A stretch of DNA of 64,000 nucleotides, from the NCBI RefSeq assembly GCF_003858655.1, contig NZ_RQXV01000005.1, forward strand, positions 186,001-250,000, in the 5' to 3' direction. Shown here in pieces: positions 1 through 8,745 of this stretch. This DNA is from Amphritea balenae. GTDB lineage: Bacteria > Pseudomonadota > Gammaproteobacteria > Pseudomonadales > Balneatricaceae. A model generated the notes under the pieces. The model saw only the letters and a list, made by a program, of their open reading frames with translations. It did no database searches and was not told the origin of the DNA. The translations under genes and the position numbers were made by a program. The stretch's first letter is position 1. The number at the start of each line of letters is the position of its first letter.

Positions 1-1
1 T

Positions 2-1606
2 ATGCCCCCGGAATACGGCCTTTATGCCGCCATAGTGCCAGCGATTATCGCAGCCCTGTTCGGCTCATCCTGGCACCTGATCTCAGGCCCTACCGCAGCT
101 TTATCGATAGTGGTCTTCACCACCGTTAGTCCACTGGCGGAACCCGGCTCAGCTGAATTTATCAATCTGGTACTGGTACTGACCCTGATGGCAGGGCTGT
201 TTCAGCTGCTGCTGGCTTTTTTCCGTTTCGGCACGCTGGTTAACTTTGTTTCTCACTCAGTAGTAGTTGGCTTTACCACTGGCGCAGCGATCGTTATCGC
301 CTCCAGTCAGGTAAAAAACATTTTAGGTGTCAGTGTTGAAAGCAGTGGTAGTTTTATCTCCACCTGGCAGGGCGTCATTGCTGCCGCAGGTGACACCAAC
401 TGGTTTGCCGTTTCTGTTGCTGCCGTAACGGTGGTCTGCTGTATTCTGGTTAAGAAGCTACTACCGCGCTGGCCGAATATGCTGATCGCCATGGTGGTCA
501 GCAGTGGCTACGCCTGGTGGTTGGGTGCGGCTGACAAAGGCATACAGCTGGTTGGCGAAATCCCCGGCAGTCTACCGCCGTTTCTGTTTCCACAGATTGA
601 TGCCGGTTCACTTTACGAACTGGCACCGGGTGCCATTGCTATCGGCCTGTTAGGACTGGTTGAAGCGGTCTCTATCGCCCGTTCAGTCGCCACCCGATCC
701 CGTCAAAGCATTCATGGCAACCAGGAATTTTATGGCCAAGCACTGTCCAACATTGTCGGTTCAGTGTTTTCCTCCTATGCCTCTTCCGGCTCCTTTACCC
801 GTACCGGTGTTAACTACTCTTCTGGCGCAAGAACACCATTGGCAGCCATTATTGCGGCCATTTCACTGGCGGCTATTGTGCTACTGTTTGCCGATCTGAC
901 CAGCTATGTCCCGATCCCCTCCATGGCAGGTCTGTTATTGATAGTGTCCTGGAACCTGATCGACTTTCATCACATCGGCTGTATCTTCAAAGCAGGTAAG
1001 TCTGAGTTTGCAGTGCTGGCGGTCACCTTCTGTGCCACTCTGGTCATGGCGCTGGAATTTGCCATCTATCTGGGCGTCATTCTGTCTCTGGTGTTCTATC
1101 TTAAGCGCACCTCGCAGCCCACTATTGTTGAAGTACTGCCAGACCCTAACAGCCCAAGCCCCTTCTTTAACCCGGCCCACAATGATCAACAGCCACGCTG
1201 TCCACAACTGCGTATTATCCGTATCGAAGGCTCACTGTTCTTCGGTGCAGTAAACTTTGTTAAGGACTACCTTGAAAATGTCAGCGAAGCTAACGTTTTG
1301 ATTGTTGCTAACGGTGTTAATCATATCGATATAGCCGGTGCTGAGATGCTGATGAATGAAGCCCAACGGCGCCGGGAGAAAGGTCAGACACTCTACCTTT
1401 CAAACCTTAAAGTTCAGGTAAATGAGTATCTGAGTAAAGGCGAATATCGTGCCGCCATCGGTGAAGAGCAAATATTCCTCTCTAAAGGTATCGCTATCAC
1501 ACAAATCTATAACCGGCTTAATCGAGATATATGTGATCACTGTAAAAGCCGCATCTTTATCGAATGTAAACCCACCATCATTGCCAGCGACACGGTACAG
1601 AATTAA
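2..1606 (+). CDS. SulP family inorganic anion transporter, 5'-truncated by window edge
   Basis: Inner-membrane anion carrier of the SulP family, whose members move sulfate, bicarbonate or related anions. The first visible residues, PPEYGLYAAIVPAIIAALFG, are the conserved early transmembrane segment of the family, so the true start lies upstream of the window. About ten hydrophobic segments follow, then a cytoplasmic STAS domain (about residues 400-500, with a hydrophobic strand LRIIRIEGSLFFGAVNF and the DIAGAEML helix). A cysteine-containing tail (CDHCKSR) follows the STAS domain. The next gene is a TauE/SafE anion exporter on the same strand, which fits a sulfur-anion theme, but the substrate cannot be read from sequence. 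Confidence 0.93.
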   Translation: MPPEYGLYAAIVPAIIAALFGSSWHLISGPTAALSIVVFTTVSPLAEPGSAEFINLVLVLTLMAGLFQLLLAFFRFGTLVNFVSHSVVVGFTTGAAIVIASSQVKNILGVSVESSGSFISTWQGVIAAAGDTNWFAVSVAAVTVVCCILVKKLLPRWPNMLIAMVVSSGYAWWLGAADKGIQLVGEIPGSLPPFLFPQIDAGSLYELAPGAIAIGLLGLVEAVSIARSVATRSRQSIHGNQEFYGQALSNIVGSVFSSYASSGSFTRTGVNYSSGARTPLAAIIAAISLAAIVLLFADLTSYVPIPSMAGLLLIVSWNLIDFHHIGCIFKAGKSEFAVLAVTFCATLVMALEFAIYLGVILSLVFYLKRTSQPTIVEVLPDPNSPSPFFNPAHNDQQPRCPQLRIIRIEGSLFFGAVNFVKDYLENVSEANVLIVANGVNHIDIAGAEMLMNEAQRRREKGQTLYLSNLKVQVNEYLSKGEYRAAIGEEQIFLSKGIAITQIYNRLNRDICDHCKSRIFIECKPTIIASDTVQN

Positions 1607-1781
1607 GCCGCGGGGCGACAACATCAGCGGTTCAAAGATACACAAACGATTTAAGCACTGGCCTCACTCGAAGGTCTAATCTGGACAGTCAGCTATGCTG
1701 GCTGTTCCTCTATAATTGCGCTCAGTGCGCTACCCCGACTTTCGTTCAGTTGTCTGAACCCATACTGAGACTCTCTGCTAC

Positions 1782-2528
1782 ATGGATCTACTGATACTTC
1801 TCCCCTTTATCACCATCATCGCCTTTGCGACCTATGTGCAAACCGTCACCGGCTTTGCCCTGGGCATGATAGTCATGGGCGCAGTAACCACCTTTGATCT
1901 GGTACCTATCGCTTTCACCTCAGTGGTGATCAGCATAGTCACCTTCATCAATGGCGCAGTCGCCCTGAAAGGTAACTATAAAGCCGTCGACCTTAAACGG
2001 GTGGTGATCACCTGCAGTGCAATGTTCCCTGCAATACTGGGGGGATTGTTGGTACTGGACTATATGAGCAGCGATCTTAATAGCCTGTTACAGGTTCTGC
2101 TGGGGCTAACGATTATCGTGGCCGGACTCATGATCATGCTCAAACCCGAGCCCATGACAAAGCCTTCCGGCACCCTGATGTTTGCCGGCTCCGGTGCTGT
2201 TGCCGGTTTTATGGCAGGCCTGTTCAGTATGGCCGGACCACCACTGGTTTACTTGTTCTACCGTCAGCCGTTCGAACTTAAAACCATCCGTCTCTGCCTG
2301 CTCAGTATCTTCCTACTCAGTGCCGTCGGCCGTACCACACTCGTTGGTGCTCAAGGCGGCCTGACCATCGACATGCTGACATTCTCAGTTATCTGTCTGC
2401 CCATCGTTACGCTATTCACCTGGCTGGGTAAAAATTATCCCCCCAACGTCAGCCCGACAACGTTGCGCAGGCTGGCGTTCTTTTTGCTGATCATCATTGG
2501 GGCAAGCCTGGTAGTTAAAAATATATAA
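1782..2528 (+). CDS. TauE/SafE family sulfite/sulfonate exporter-like permease
   Basis: A 248-residue integral membrane protein of the TauE/SafE (DUF81) family, proposed to export sulfite, sulfoacetate or other organosulfur anions. It begins with the hydrophobic FATYVQTVTGFALGMIV segment and has the internal repeat typical of the family, with the second half carrying AGLFSMAGPPLVYLFYRQP. Eight or so membrane segments are visible. A close paralogue of nearly the same length lies at 23632-24375. It follows the SulP gene after about 175 nt, so co-transcription is possible but not shown. The start lacks a strong Shine-Dalgarno sequence. Substrate unknown. Confidence 0.9.
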   Translation: MDLLILLPFITIIAFATYVQTVTGFALGMIVMGAVTTFDLVPIAFTSVVISIVTFINGAVALKGNYKAVDLKRVVITCSAMFPAILGGLLVLDYMSSDLNSLLQVLLGLTIIVAGLMIMLKPEPMTKPSGTLMFAGSGAVAGFMAGLFSMAGPPLVYLFYRQPFELKTIRLCLLSIFLLSAVGRTTLVGAQGGLTIDMLTFSVICLPIVTLFTWLGKNYPPNVSPTTLRRLAFFLLIIIGASLVVKNI

Positions 2529-2540
2529 GTAATACAAACA

Positions 2541-2712
2541 CTTCGCTTGTCCGAACGCCACTTCGTGGCTTGTCCGACCTACGGCACAGCACCTTTTAAG
2601 AACGGTATCCTGCAGCTCTCACAAGCTTTTAAATATTTTTTCCTGACAAGTAGCTTGCTGCGATCGGACAAGTATCGAAGATACGATCGGACAAGCGCAA
2701 AGCGCGTTCGGA
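2541..2712. repeat. TTGTCCGA-flanked hairpin repeats, cluster A
   Basis: Intergenic repeat block between the exporter and cobS. It has TTGTCCGA (2547-2554), a hairpin GCCAC-ttc-GTGGC (2557-2569) and TTGTCCGA again (2570-2577). After a stretch with no clear repeats, TCGGACAA (2664-2671) is followed by GTATC-gaa-GATAC (2672-2684), TCGGACAA, and GCGC-aaa-GCGC (2695-2705). Stem sequences differ but pair perfectly, while the flanks are constant. Related blocks occur at 5572-5690, 6991-7045 and 10701-11004. The open frames crossing this block are not convincing genes. Confidence 0.75.
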
Positions 2713-2805
2713 ATACTGGCCACATACAAACCCGACAACTGGCCCACTCCCAGTCCGCACTATTCTCATAAACTGGCACCATAGTTAACATTTAAGGTGG
2801 CCCTA

Positions 2806-3798
2806 ATGTCCGATATTAAAGTTGATCAGCCCGATATCATGATCTCAGTACGGGATGTATTCGGTATCGATACCGATCTTAAAGTACCGGCATTCAGTCA
2901 GCGGGATGACCATGTACCTGAAGTCGATACTGCCTATCAGTTCAACCCGGAAGTGACCCTGGCGATTCTCGCCGGTTTCAGTCGCGACCGCCGGGTGATG
3001 GTGCAGGGCCTGCACGGCACCGGTAAATCCACCCATATCGAACAGGTTGCGGCACGGCTGAACTGGCCCTGTGTACGGATCAATCTGGATGGCCATATCA
3101 GCCGCCTGGATCTGGTGGGTAAAGACACCATCGTACTCAAAGATGGTAAGCAGGTAACCGAGTTTCAGGAAGGTATCGTGCCCTGGGCACTGCGCCGTCC
3201 TACCGCACTGATCTTTGATGAGTTCGATGCTGGCCGTCCTGATGTAATGTTTGTTATCCAGCGTATTCTGGAACGCGACGGTAAGTTCACCCTGCTGGAT
3301 CAGAACGAAGTGATCCATCCGCACAATCAGTTCCGACTGTTTGCGACCTCCAACACCATCGGTCTGGGCAACAGCACTGGCCTGTACCACGGTACTCAGA
3401 TGGTCAACCAGGCCCAGATGGACCGCTGGAATATCGTTACTACCCTGAACTACCTGCCGACCGACGACGAAGTGAAGATCGTTCAGGCCCGTGTCAGCAG
3501 CATGGCCAACGATGCCGGTACCGAACTGGCCCGTTCCATGATTGCCGTTGCTGATATGACCCGTAACAGCTTTGCAGCCGGTGATATTTCTACCCTGATG
3601 TCTCCGCGTACCGTCATTTCCTGGGCCGAGAACATCGAGATATTCCGCGATCCGGGTATCGCCTTCCGTTTGTCGTTCCTGAATAAGTGCGATGAATCTG
3701 AGCGTCCGATGATTGCTGAATTTTTCCAGCGCTGCTTTGATCAGGAGCTGAGTGAATCCTGGGCCCATCAGGCGGCTCAGGTGATGAGTCAGGACTGA
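2806..3798 (+). CDS. cobS: Cobaltochelatase-type AAA+ ATPase subunit CobS
   Basis: AAA+ ATPase subunit of the aerobic CobNST cobaltochelatase, which inserts Co2+ into hydrogenobyrinic acid a,c-diamide during cobalamin synthesis. Visible are Walker A GLHGTGKST (about residues 68-76) and Walker B ALIFDEFDAG (about 134-143). The family-specific text TSNTIGLGNSTGLYHGTQ and NQAQMDRW also fits CobS. ATG 2806 is chosen over GTG 2797 because TTAAGGTGG lies at the right distance upstream of it. cobT follows after 2 nt, so they form an operon. The large chelatase subunit CobN is not in this window. A MoxR-like remodelling role with its VWA partner cannot be excluded. Confidence 0.93.
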   Translation: MSDIKVDQPDIMISVRDVFGIDTDLKVPAFSQRDDHVPEVDTAYQFNPEVTLAILAGFSRDRRVMVQGLHGTGKSTHIEQVAARLNWPCVRINLDGHISRLDLVGKDTIVLKDGKQVTEFQEGIVPWALRRPTALIFDEFDAGRPDVMFVIQRILERDGKFTLLDQNEVIHPHNQFRLFATSNTIGLGNSTGLYHGTQMVNQAQMDRWNIVTTLNYLPTDDEVKIVQARVSSMANDAGTELARSMIAVADMTRNSFAAGDISTLMSPRTVISWAENIEIFRDPGIAFRLSFLNKCDESERPMIAEFFQRCFDQELSESWAHQAAQVMSQD

Positions 3799-3800
3799 TC

Positions 3801-5561
3801 GTGTCTGCTCCGGTCAGAAATACCGGCTTTGATCCGGTCGTTGTCGCCCCCCGCAAAGAGAAGCTGCAGCAGAAAATTGAAGAGATCTGCGGCGCTACTG
3901 TCAGAGCCTGGTCCGGTGAAAAAGGTTTTGAATACCGTGGTCGCCGGCCGGAGCTGAACGGCCGCCCATCGGGTATCCGTGCCGCCCATCTGCGCACCGA
4001 TCCCAACGAAGACGACTTTACCTCCTGTCGTGGTGCTGCCGACGGTATCTCCCTGCGTCTGAAGCACAGCGATATTCCACTACACCGTAGCCTGATGCCG
4101 GAATCGCCAGTAGGTCAGATGCTCTTTGAGTTGTTAGAACAGCTAAGAGTCGAACGACTGGTTGAGAAACGCTACCCCGGTATGGTGAAAAATCTGGATC
4201 ACCGTTATAAGCAGTGGTGCGCCCAGTTCTGCGCCTCCGATATGATCGAAAGCCATGTCGGCCTGCTGGTTTATACAATCGCTCAGGTAGCCTGGTCCAG
4301 ACTATCAGGCCAACCGGTGAACGAAGCCACCGAAGGGCTGATCGAACCCCAGCGAATGATGCTGGCACCTCACATAGGCAGCTTTCTGGTCGGCCTGAAA
4401 CGTAACGTGCATGATCAGGCGGTCTACGCTGAGAACGCGCTGGGAATCGTTCAGGTGATCGATGAGATCACCGAGAAGCTGGACAATAAGGACGATGAAA
4501 GCAAAGAGAAAGACCAGAAAACCATTAACAGTTTCGGCCTCTATTTCGATGAAGACTTCGAAGGCCATGGTGATACTCCGGCACTGCCCGGCCGTCGCAA
4601 TAGCCGTATCGAATATCGTGAACTACTGGCACAGTTAGAAAAGTATAAAGTCTATTCCCGCGCCAATGACCGGGTCATCGAAGCGGAAAAACTGGTGGTG
4701 CCTTTTCTGCGCCGTAAACTGCGGCAGAAGCTGGATGAGCGGATCAAAGGTCAGGGCGTTAACGTTCACCGACTGGCCCGCGAGCTACAACAGATCCTGT
4801 CTGCACCGGAACTGGATGGCTGGAACTTCGGCGAAGAGGAAGGCTACATCGACGCCCGTCGCTTGAGCAAGCTGGTGACCTCGCCTGATTTCCGTCAGCT
4901 GTTCCGCAAGGAGCGTTACCAGCCACGTAGTAACTGTCTGGTTACTTTCCTGGTGGATAACTCCGGTTCCATGAAGGAACATATCGGCTCCATCGCAACC
5001 TTAATAGAGATTATGACCCGAGCACTGGAACAGGCCGGTGCCACCACCGAGATCCTGGGCTTCACTACCAGGAGCTGGCAGGGCGGCAAGCTGTTCAAGC
5101 AGTGGCGTGGCAGCAGTAAAGATGAAACACCGGGCCGTCTGGCCGAGCTGGAACATATCATCTACAAAGATGCGGATACCCCGATCAAACGCGCCCGCGG
5201 TAATATCTCAGCCATGCTCAAGCAGGACGTATTCAAAGAAGGTATCGACGGTGAAGCCCTGCTCTGGGCCGCCGAGCGAATGAATGGCCGGCCTGAAGAA
5301 CGCCGTATTCTGATCGTACTGTCCGACGGTTGTCCGATGGAAGCGGCCACTGTGCAGAGCAACGAAGAGGACTTCCTTGATAATCACCTGCGGCAGGTTG
5401 CGCGGATGATTGAGGCGCGCGGGGATATCGAGTTACATGCGCTTGGGTTTGGGTTGGATCTGTCGACCTATTACCGGAACTCGTTGGAACTGGATCTGCC
5501 GGAGGTTTTGGAGAATCGGGTGTTTAAGGAGATACTTCAGATGCTTAGCAAAAGGCGCTAA
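3801..5561 (+). CDS. cobT: Cobaltochelatase-type VWA subunit CobT
   Basis: Partner of CobS in the cobaltochelatase complex. This 586-residue protein has an N-terminal CobT-type region, a charged linker around residues 220-255 (KLDNKDDESKEKDQ), and a C-terminal von Willebrand A domain with the MIDAS motif DNSGSMKEH starting near residue 386. Later metal-site context is seen at VLSDGCPME and GFGLDLS. It starts with GTG 2 nt after the cobS stop, indicating translational coupling. Length and domain order match CobT. The last few dozen codons switch to G/T-rich codons unlike the rest, which may be chance. No cobN is near. Confidence 0.92.
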   Translation: MSAPVRNTGFDPVVVAPRKEKLQQKIEEICGATVRAWSGEKGFEYRGRRPELNGRPSGIRAAHLRTDPNEDDFTSCRGAADGISLRLKHSDIPLHRSLMPESPVGQMLFELLEQLRVERLVEKRYPGMVKNLDHRYKQWCAQFCASDMIESHVGLLVYTIAQVAWSRLSGQPVNEATEGLIEPQRMMLAPHIGSFLVGLKRNVHDQAVYAENALGIVQVIDEITEKLDNKDDESKEKDQKTINSFGLYFDEDFEGHGDTPALPGRRNSRIEYRELLAQLEKYKVYSRANDRVIEAEKLVVPFLRRKLRQKLDERIKGQGVNVHRLARELQQILSAPELDGWNFGEEEGYIDARRLSKLVTSPDFRQLFRKERYQPRSNCLVTFLVDNSGSMKEHIGSIATLIEIMTRALEQAGATTEILGFTTRSWQGGKLFKQWRGSSKDETPGRLAELEHIIYKDADTPIKRARGNISAMLKQDVFKEGIDGEALLWAAERMNGRPEERRILIVLSDGCPMEAATVQSNEEDFLDNHLRQVARMIEARGDIELHALGFGLDLSTYYRNSLELDLPEVLENRVFKEILQMLSKRR

Positions 5562-5571
5562 TCCGAGGTCC

Positions 5572-5690
5572 GATCGCTTCGCTTGTCCGAACACTACGTT
5601 TGTCCGATCGCTGCAAAGCAGCTGTCCGAAAGGTCGAAGAGATAAAAGCGTATTTACCACAGAGTGCACAGAGGACACGGAGAAGATCAT
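5572..5690. repeat. TGTCCGA hairpin repeats, cluster B, plus ACAGAGGAC-like segment
   Basis: Intergenic block just after cobT. TGTCCGATC precedes the perfect hairpin GCTGC-aaa-GCAGC (5610-5622), followed by TGTCCGA (5623-5629). Two further TGTCCGA copies lie upstream (5584-5590 and 5601-5607), around weaker inverted segments. The downstream part (5652-5690) contains TTACCACAGAG and ACAGAGGACAC, the same words that form a tandem array at 10822-10863. This shows that the two intergenic regions share a composite repeat. No gene is seen here. Confidence 0.7.
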
Positions 5691-5740
5691 CAGTGCTTCT
5701 CCGTGTTAGATCGCTTCGCGACTCCCCCTGGCGTTTCGTT

Positions 5741-5970
5741 AATCAATGGGTACTGCCCTCTCAAAATTAAAGAAGCAGCCAAAGAACGGCCTCAGACAGT
5801 CCTCGTACTATTCCATTGACCCACTCCAATGCTCGGCTGCACAGAAGGGGGATTGTGTCCGTGCCATCTGGGGTCATCGCAGTTTTAATTTTACTCTGAC
5901 CCAATTTATTTGCATCGCCGTTACAATCGCATACGGTAATTAATTGGCATTAATTTGATTCTGACCCCGT
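5741..5970 (+). other. Possible remnant of a REP-associated (RAYT-like) transposase element
   Basis: This gene-free stretch carries two same-orientation copies of an end-like motif: AATTTTACTCTGACCC (about 5887-5902) and AATTTGATTCTGACCC (about 5952-5967). From memory, TTAATTTGATTCTGACCCC-type ends mark intergenic elements linked to IS200-like REP-associated tyrosine transposases in gammaproteobacteria. No transposase frame survives; a 65-codon open frame at 5746-5943 has no recognisable domain. I read it as a short non-autonomous copy or deletion remnant. Confidence 0.4.
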
Positions 5971-6031
5971 TTTTCCATAATCTACCGATCCTCCCCAATA
6001 GGAAGTTATGATTGGTTAATAAGGAAATACG

Positions 6032-6787
6032 ATGTTCAAGCCTGTAATCACACTCACGCTTACTTGCGCTATTTTATCCGGATGTCAGATAAAGCCACAT
6101 TCTGGTATTGAAGCCGAGCAAGAGCAAGCTCTAGTTGATGGTCGCGTCGTCGCACTTTACACCAGAATAAATGAAATCTGTCCACTCAACGACAAAGACA
6201 AAGATCTCTATATACGCTCCGCTAAAAGAGGGGATAGGCTTTATTCCGGTTCGCCATTTGAATCTTATTACACTCATGCAAAACTCTCGGTTCTAGAAGA
6301 GTCAAGATCAGACCTAGCTAGACGAATGAAGAATATCAACTCTGATCTGCTGAAAGCTTGCGACATACTAACAGCAGAGGTAAGAGATATTGCTATAGAA
6401 AGACAAAAAGCTGCTGAAGATATGAGACAAGCGGTTCTTGGTCAGGATACAGAGAAAGATCCGAGAAAGCTTAAAGCTGTTTATCATGGAGTTGTCGTTC
6501 AAACTTTGAATCACATTGAACTAGTGTGTTCAGTTTCTGGTGAAGAGCAAGCACATATAATGAATGTCGTATATAAATTTCATCAAATGTACCCCGCAGG
6601 TAGTAAGTATTATTCAGACTTTATAGGAACCAGGCTGCGAGACGGGACCGCATCATCTACTATCTCTGAATCCAAGATAGCATCCTCTCTTAAGCAGTAC
6701 GCAAAAACCAATAATATTGAGAGTGCTTGCAAGAAAGCCATATCTGACGCAGTTAAAGAATCAGTGAGCTATGGCGGTATAAATTAG
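6032..6787 (+). CDS. Putative lipoprotein of unknown function
   Basis: A 251-residue protein with a lipoprotein signal peptide: a short basic start, a hydrophobic stretch and lipobox LSGC with the acylated cysteine at residue 18. The mature part is hydrophilic and mostly helical by appearance, with three other cysteines. No family is recognised. The start has a good AAGGAAAT Shine-Dalgarno. The gene is clearly more A+T-rich than its neighbours and uses codons such as AGA and ATA often. It sits between repeat-rich stretches (RAYT-like remnant upstream, hairpin repeats downstream), which suggests recent acquisition. Predicted location: membrane-anchored in the periplasm. Confidence 0.75.
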   Translation: MFKPVITLTLTCAILSGCQIKPHSGIEAEQEQALVDGRVVALYTRINEICPLNDKDKDLYIRSAKRGDRLYSGSPFESYYTHAKLSVLEESRSDLARRMKNINSDLLKACDILTAEVRDIAIERQKAAEDMRQAVLGQDTEKDPRKLKAVYHGVVVQTLNHIELVCSVSGEEQAHIMNVVYKFHQMYPAGSKYYSDFIGTRLRDGTASSTISESKIASSLKQYAKTNNIESACKKAISDAVKESVSYGGIN

Positions 6788-6990
6788 AGCTGTAGGTTAA
6801 ATAGAGTGAAACGAGACCCAACATTTTATTGGGCATCACTACGCTCAGCCCTCCAAAAGAGCCAGGAAGCTCTGAATAAGTTGGAGTGAGGATTACCTAG
6901 TAAAGCAAAGCTCTTGAATCAGCTCTCCAGAGAGAATAAGCCCCTGCTTGCACAGAAGCTGTTAATAAGGGGTTTACGCTTTTTCGGACT

Positions 6991-7045
6991 TCGGACAAAT
7001 CACGCAGTGATGTTCGGACAAGGGGAGCGGAGCTCCCCGATCGGA
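6991..7045. repeat. TCGGACAA hairpin repeats, cluster C
   Basis: TCGGACAA (6991-6998) precedes hairpin ATCAC-gca-GTGAT (6999-7011). Then GTTCGGACAA (7012-7021) precedes hairpin GGGGAGC-gga-GCTCCCC (7022-7038), closed by GATCGGA. It lies just past the stop of the fatty-acid-hydroxylase-like gene and could act as a transcript end, but there is no T-tract. It has the same architecture as the blocks at 2541-2712, 5572-5690 and 10701-11004. Confidence 0.75.
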
Positions 7046-7052
7046 CTTCTCC

Positions 7053-7910
7053 CTACGCCTTCGGCCGCCATCCCGGAGGCTTAACCAGATATTTCACAAA
7101 GTCCGATGCATTCTCAGCGCTGGCAAGATCCTTATACAGGCGCGGGAATTCGTAGAACTGTACGGTGATCGGGTTTTTGCTGGCCATAGGGGTGGTGAGG
7201 CCGTAGTTGGGCAGTTCTTCCTCTTTCTGGAAAGTACCGAAGATACGGTCCCAAATGATCAGGATGCCGCCAAAGTTCTTGTCGATATATTTACTATCGG
7301 AGCCGTGGTGGACCCGGTGGTGGGATGGTGTGTTTAAGAACCATTCCAGCGGTCCGAGCTTGCCGATCATCTCGTTATGAATCCAGAACTGGTACGCCTG
7401 AACCAACACTTCAGCGGCGAAGATCAGGATAGGATTGAAGCCCATCAGTACCAACGGCAGGTGGAACAGCACCGACACCATCGGATCGAATAGGCTGAAA
7501 CGAAATGCGGTGGCGGTATTGTAGTCACTGGAACTATGATGCACTGAATGGGCTAGCCAAAACAGACGAATGCGGTGAATGGCGTAATGCTCGATGTAGT
7601 AGGTCAGGTCTGCCAGCATCAAAACCAGCAGTGCGCTGTAACCGTTTACCGGTATCTGCCAGGGAATATACTCGTAGATAACGAAGTAGAGGTAGACCGC
7701 ACCGCCGAAGATGATCATCTCGGTAAAGTAGTATGGCACCTGGGTGAAGACGCTGGACAGGGTTTCCATAAAACGCCCGCCACTGAAGCGCCGGGTGACG
7801 ATATCATTAAGTATTTCCAGTGCCAGGAACAGCCCGGCAAACACTAGCACCCAGTCGTAAATGTTGAACGACATAAACTCCATGTATTCAAGCCAGTTAG
7901 CTTCGCTCAT
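7053..7910 (-). CDS. Sterol desaturase / fatty acid hydroxylase family membrane di-iron enzyme
   Basis: Integral membrane oxygenase of the fatty acid hydroxylase superfamily, which uses a histidine-coordinated di-iron site to hydroxylate or desaturate lipids. The histidine boxes are visible: HYAIH (HX3H), HSVHH (HX2HH) and a third, HHRVHHG. They lie among several membrane segments (285 residues). ATG 7910 is chosen because AGGGGGG lies 6 nt upstream; a TTG two codons earlier is less likely. It is the last gene of a four-gene operon with the 203-aa protein, the 58-aa protein and TetR. The lipid substrate is unknown. Confidence 0.88.
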   Translation of the reverse strand: MSEANWLEYMEFMSFNIYDWVLVFAGLFLALEILNDIVTRRFSGGRFMETLSSVFTQVPYYFTEMIIFGGAVYLYFVIYEYIPWQIPVNGYSALLVLMLADLTYYIEHYAIHRIRLFWLAHSVHHSSSDYNTATAFRFSLFDPMVSVLFHLPLVLMGFNPILIFAAEVLVQAYQFWIHNEMIGKLGPLEWFLNTPSHHRVHHGSDSKYIDKNFGGILIIWDRIFGTFQKEEELPNYGLTTPMASKNPITVQFYEFPRLYKDLASAENASDFVKYLVKPPGWRPKA

Positions 7911-7921
7911 GTTCAACCCCC

Positions 7922-8533
7922 CTACTTCAAACCAAGAAATGCGGTAACAGCCACCGGCTGATAATTGTTATCCAGTTGCCAGCGTTCAAAGTCACTCTGA
8001 TAGAGGAAGTCTTTGTAGCTGTCCTTTGTTTTCTGCCAGACATCCAGCACAGTGTCATCCCGGTAGGTTTTATACCGCCCTTCAGCCACAGCAATACGTG
8101 GCATACCTTCTACCTGTGCCTTTATTCCCAGGGTCAGAATTACTGTATTCGTACTGCTATCGTAATCCCGGTAGATCCCGTACACAGGTTTGTCAGCCTG
8201 AATATATCCAGCGAGCGGCGATTCCGCTAACGCTTGCCAGTGATCCCTTATCTGCTGATCGACATCCGACTGAAGATCAACCTTTCTACTCAGGCCGCTT
8301 ATCCCAAAAACGCTTTGCCAGACTGGCTGATTAGTTACTGTAATTTCCTCCGAGGATTGCTGCTTAACAACAGAGAGTTGCTTTGCCTGAGAAGGCTTAT
8401 CGGATTGTGGCTGGGCAACGACAGCAGCTTCGCTGAATGGCAGCCAGGATTGCCAGATCAGAAATGCAAACATGCCGATCATGCTCAGGCCATACAACCC
8501 GCGTAACAACAGGTTACGTTGAGGTAACGCCAT
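7922..8533 (-). CDS. Membrane-anchored protein with GyrI-like effector-binding domain
   Basis: A 203-residue protein with one N-terminal membrane segment (about residues 10-32), a Gln/Ser/Lys-rich linker and a C-terminal globular domain. Its pattern (PVYGIYRDYDS near 135, then AVAEGRYKTYR and a following VWQ helix) resembles GyrI/AraC-type effector-binding domains that bind small hydrophobic ligands. The domain call is by eye and only moderate. A GGAG Shine-Dalgarno precedes ATG 8533. It is 2 nt after the 58-aa gene and 11 nt before the hydroxylase gene, so it is probably translated with them. A ligand-sensing or substrate-presenting role is inference. Confidence 0.7.
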   Translation of the reverse strand: MALPQRNLLLRGLYGLSMIGMFAFLIWQSWLPFSEAAVVAQPQSDKPSQAKQLSVVKQQSSEEITVTNQPVWQSVFGISGLSRKVDLQSDVDQQIRDHWQALAESPLAGYIQADKPVYGIYRDYDSSTNTVILTLGIKAQVEGMPRIAVAEGRYKTYRDDTVLDVWQKTKDSYKDFLYQSDFERWQLDNNYQPVAVTAFLGLK

Positions 8534-8535
8534 GG

Positions 8536-8712
8536 TCAGATCTCCCAGAAAAAGCAGGAGATTGCCACCAACAGCCAGAGCAGCATGGTGCCCCAGTAGG
8601 CACCGGGTTCTTGTGCCCGTTTAAACTCACGGTGCAGCCATACACTGCCGCTAAACAGATCATAAGCAACCCATAGCAACAGGGCGATGCCCAGTATATA
8701 AGCCAGAGACAT
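8536..8712 (-). CDS. Small inner-membrane protein (58 aa)
   Basis: A short gene read directly from the minus strand: start CAT at 8710-8712, stop TCA at 8536-8538. The protein begins MSLAYILGIALLLWVAYDLF and ends FFWEI. It has two hydrophobic segments (about residues 4-20 and 41-56) around a charged loop HREFKRAQEPG. A GAGG Shine-Dalgarno lies 8 nt upstream. It fits exactly between tetR (33 nt) and the 203-aa gene (2 nt), with all four genes on one strand, which supports it being real. It resembles small two-helix proteins of unknown function. Confidence 0.75.
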   Translation of the reverse strand: MSLAYILGIALLLWVAYDLFSGSVWLHREFKRAQEPGAYWGTMLLWLLVAISCFFWEI

Positions 8713-8745
8713 AGGTAGAACCTCGTATAAAAAATGATCGATAAG

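Noticed and set aside
2845-3768. 307-codon open frame on the minus strand across cobS
   Set aside because: It is fully antisense to a clear AAA+ gene with intact motifs and has no recognisable domain; a compositional shadow.
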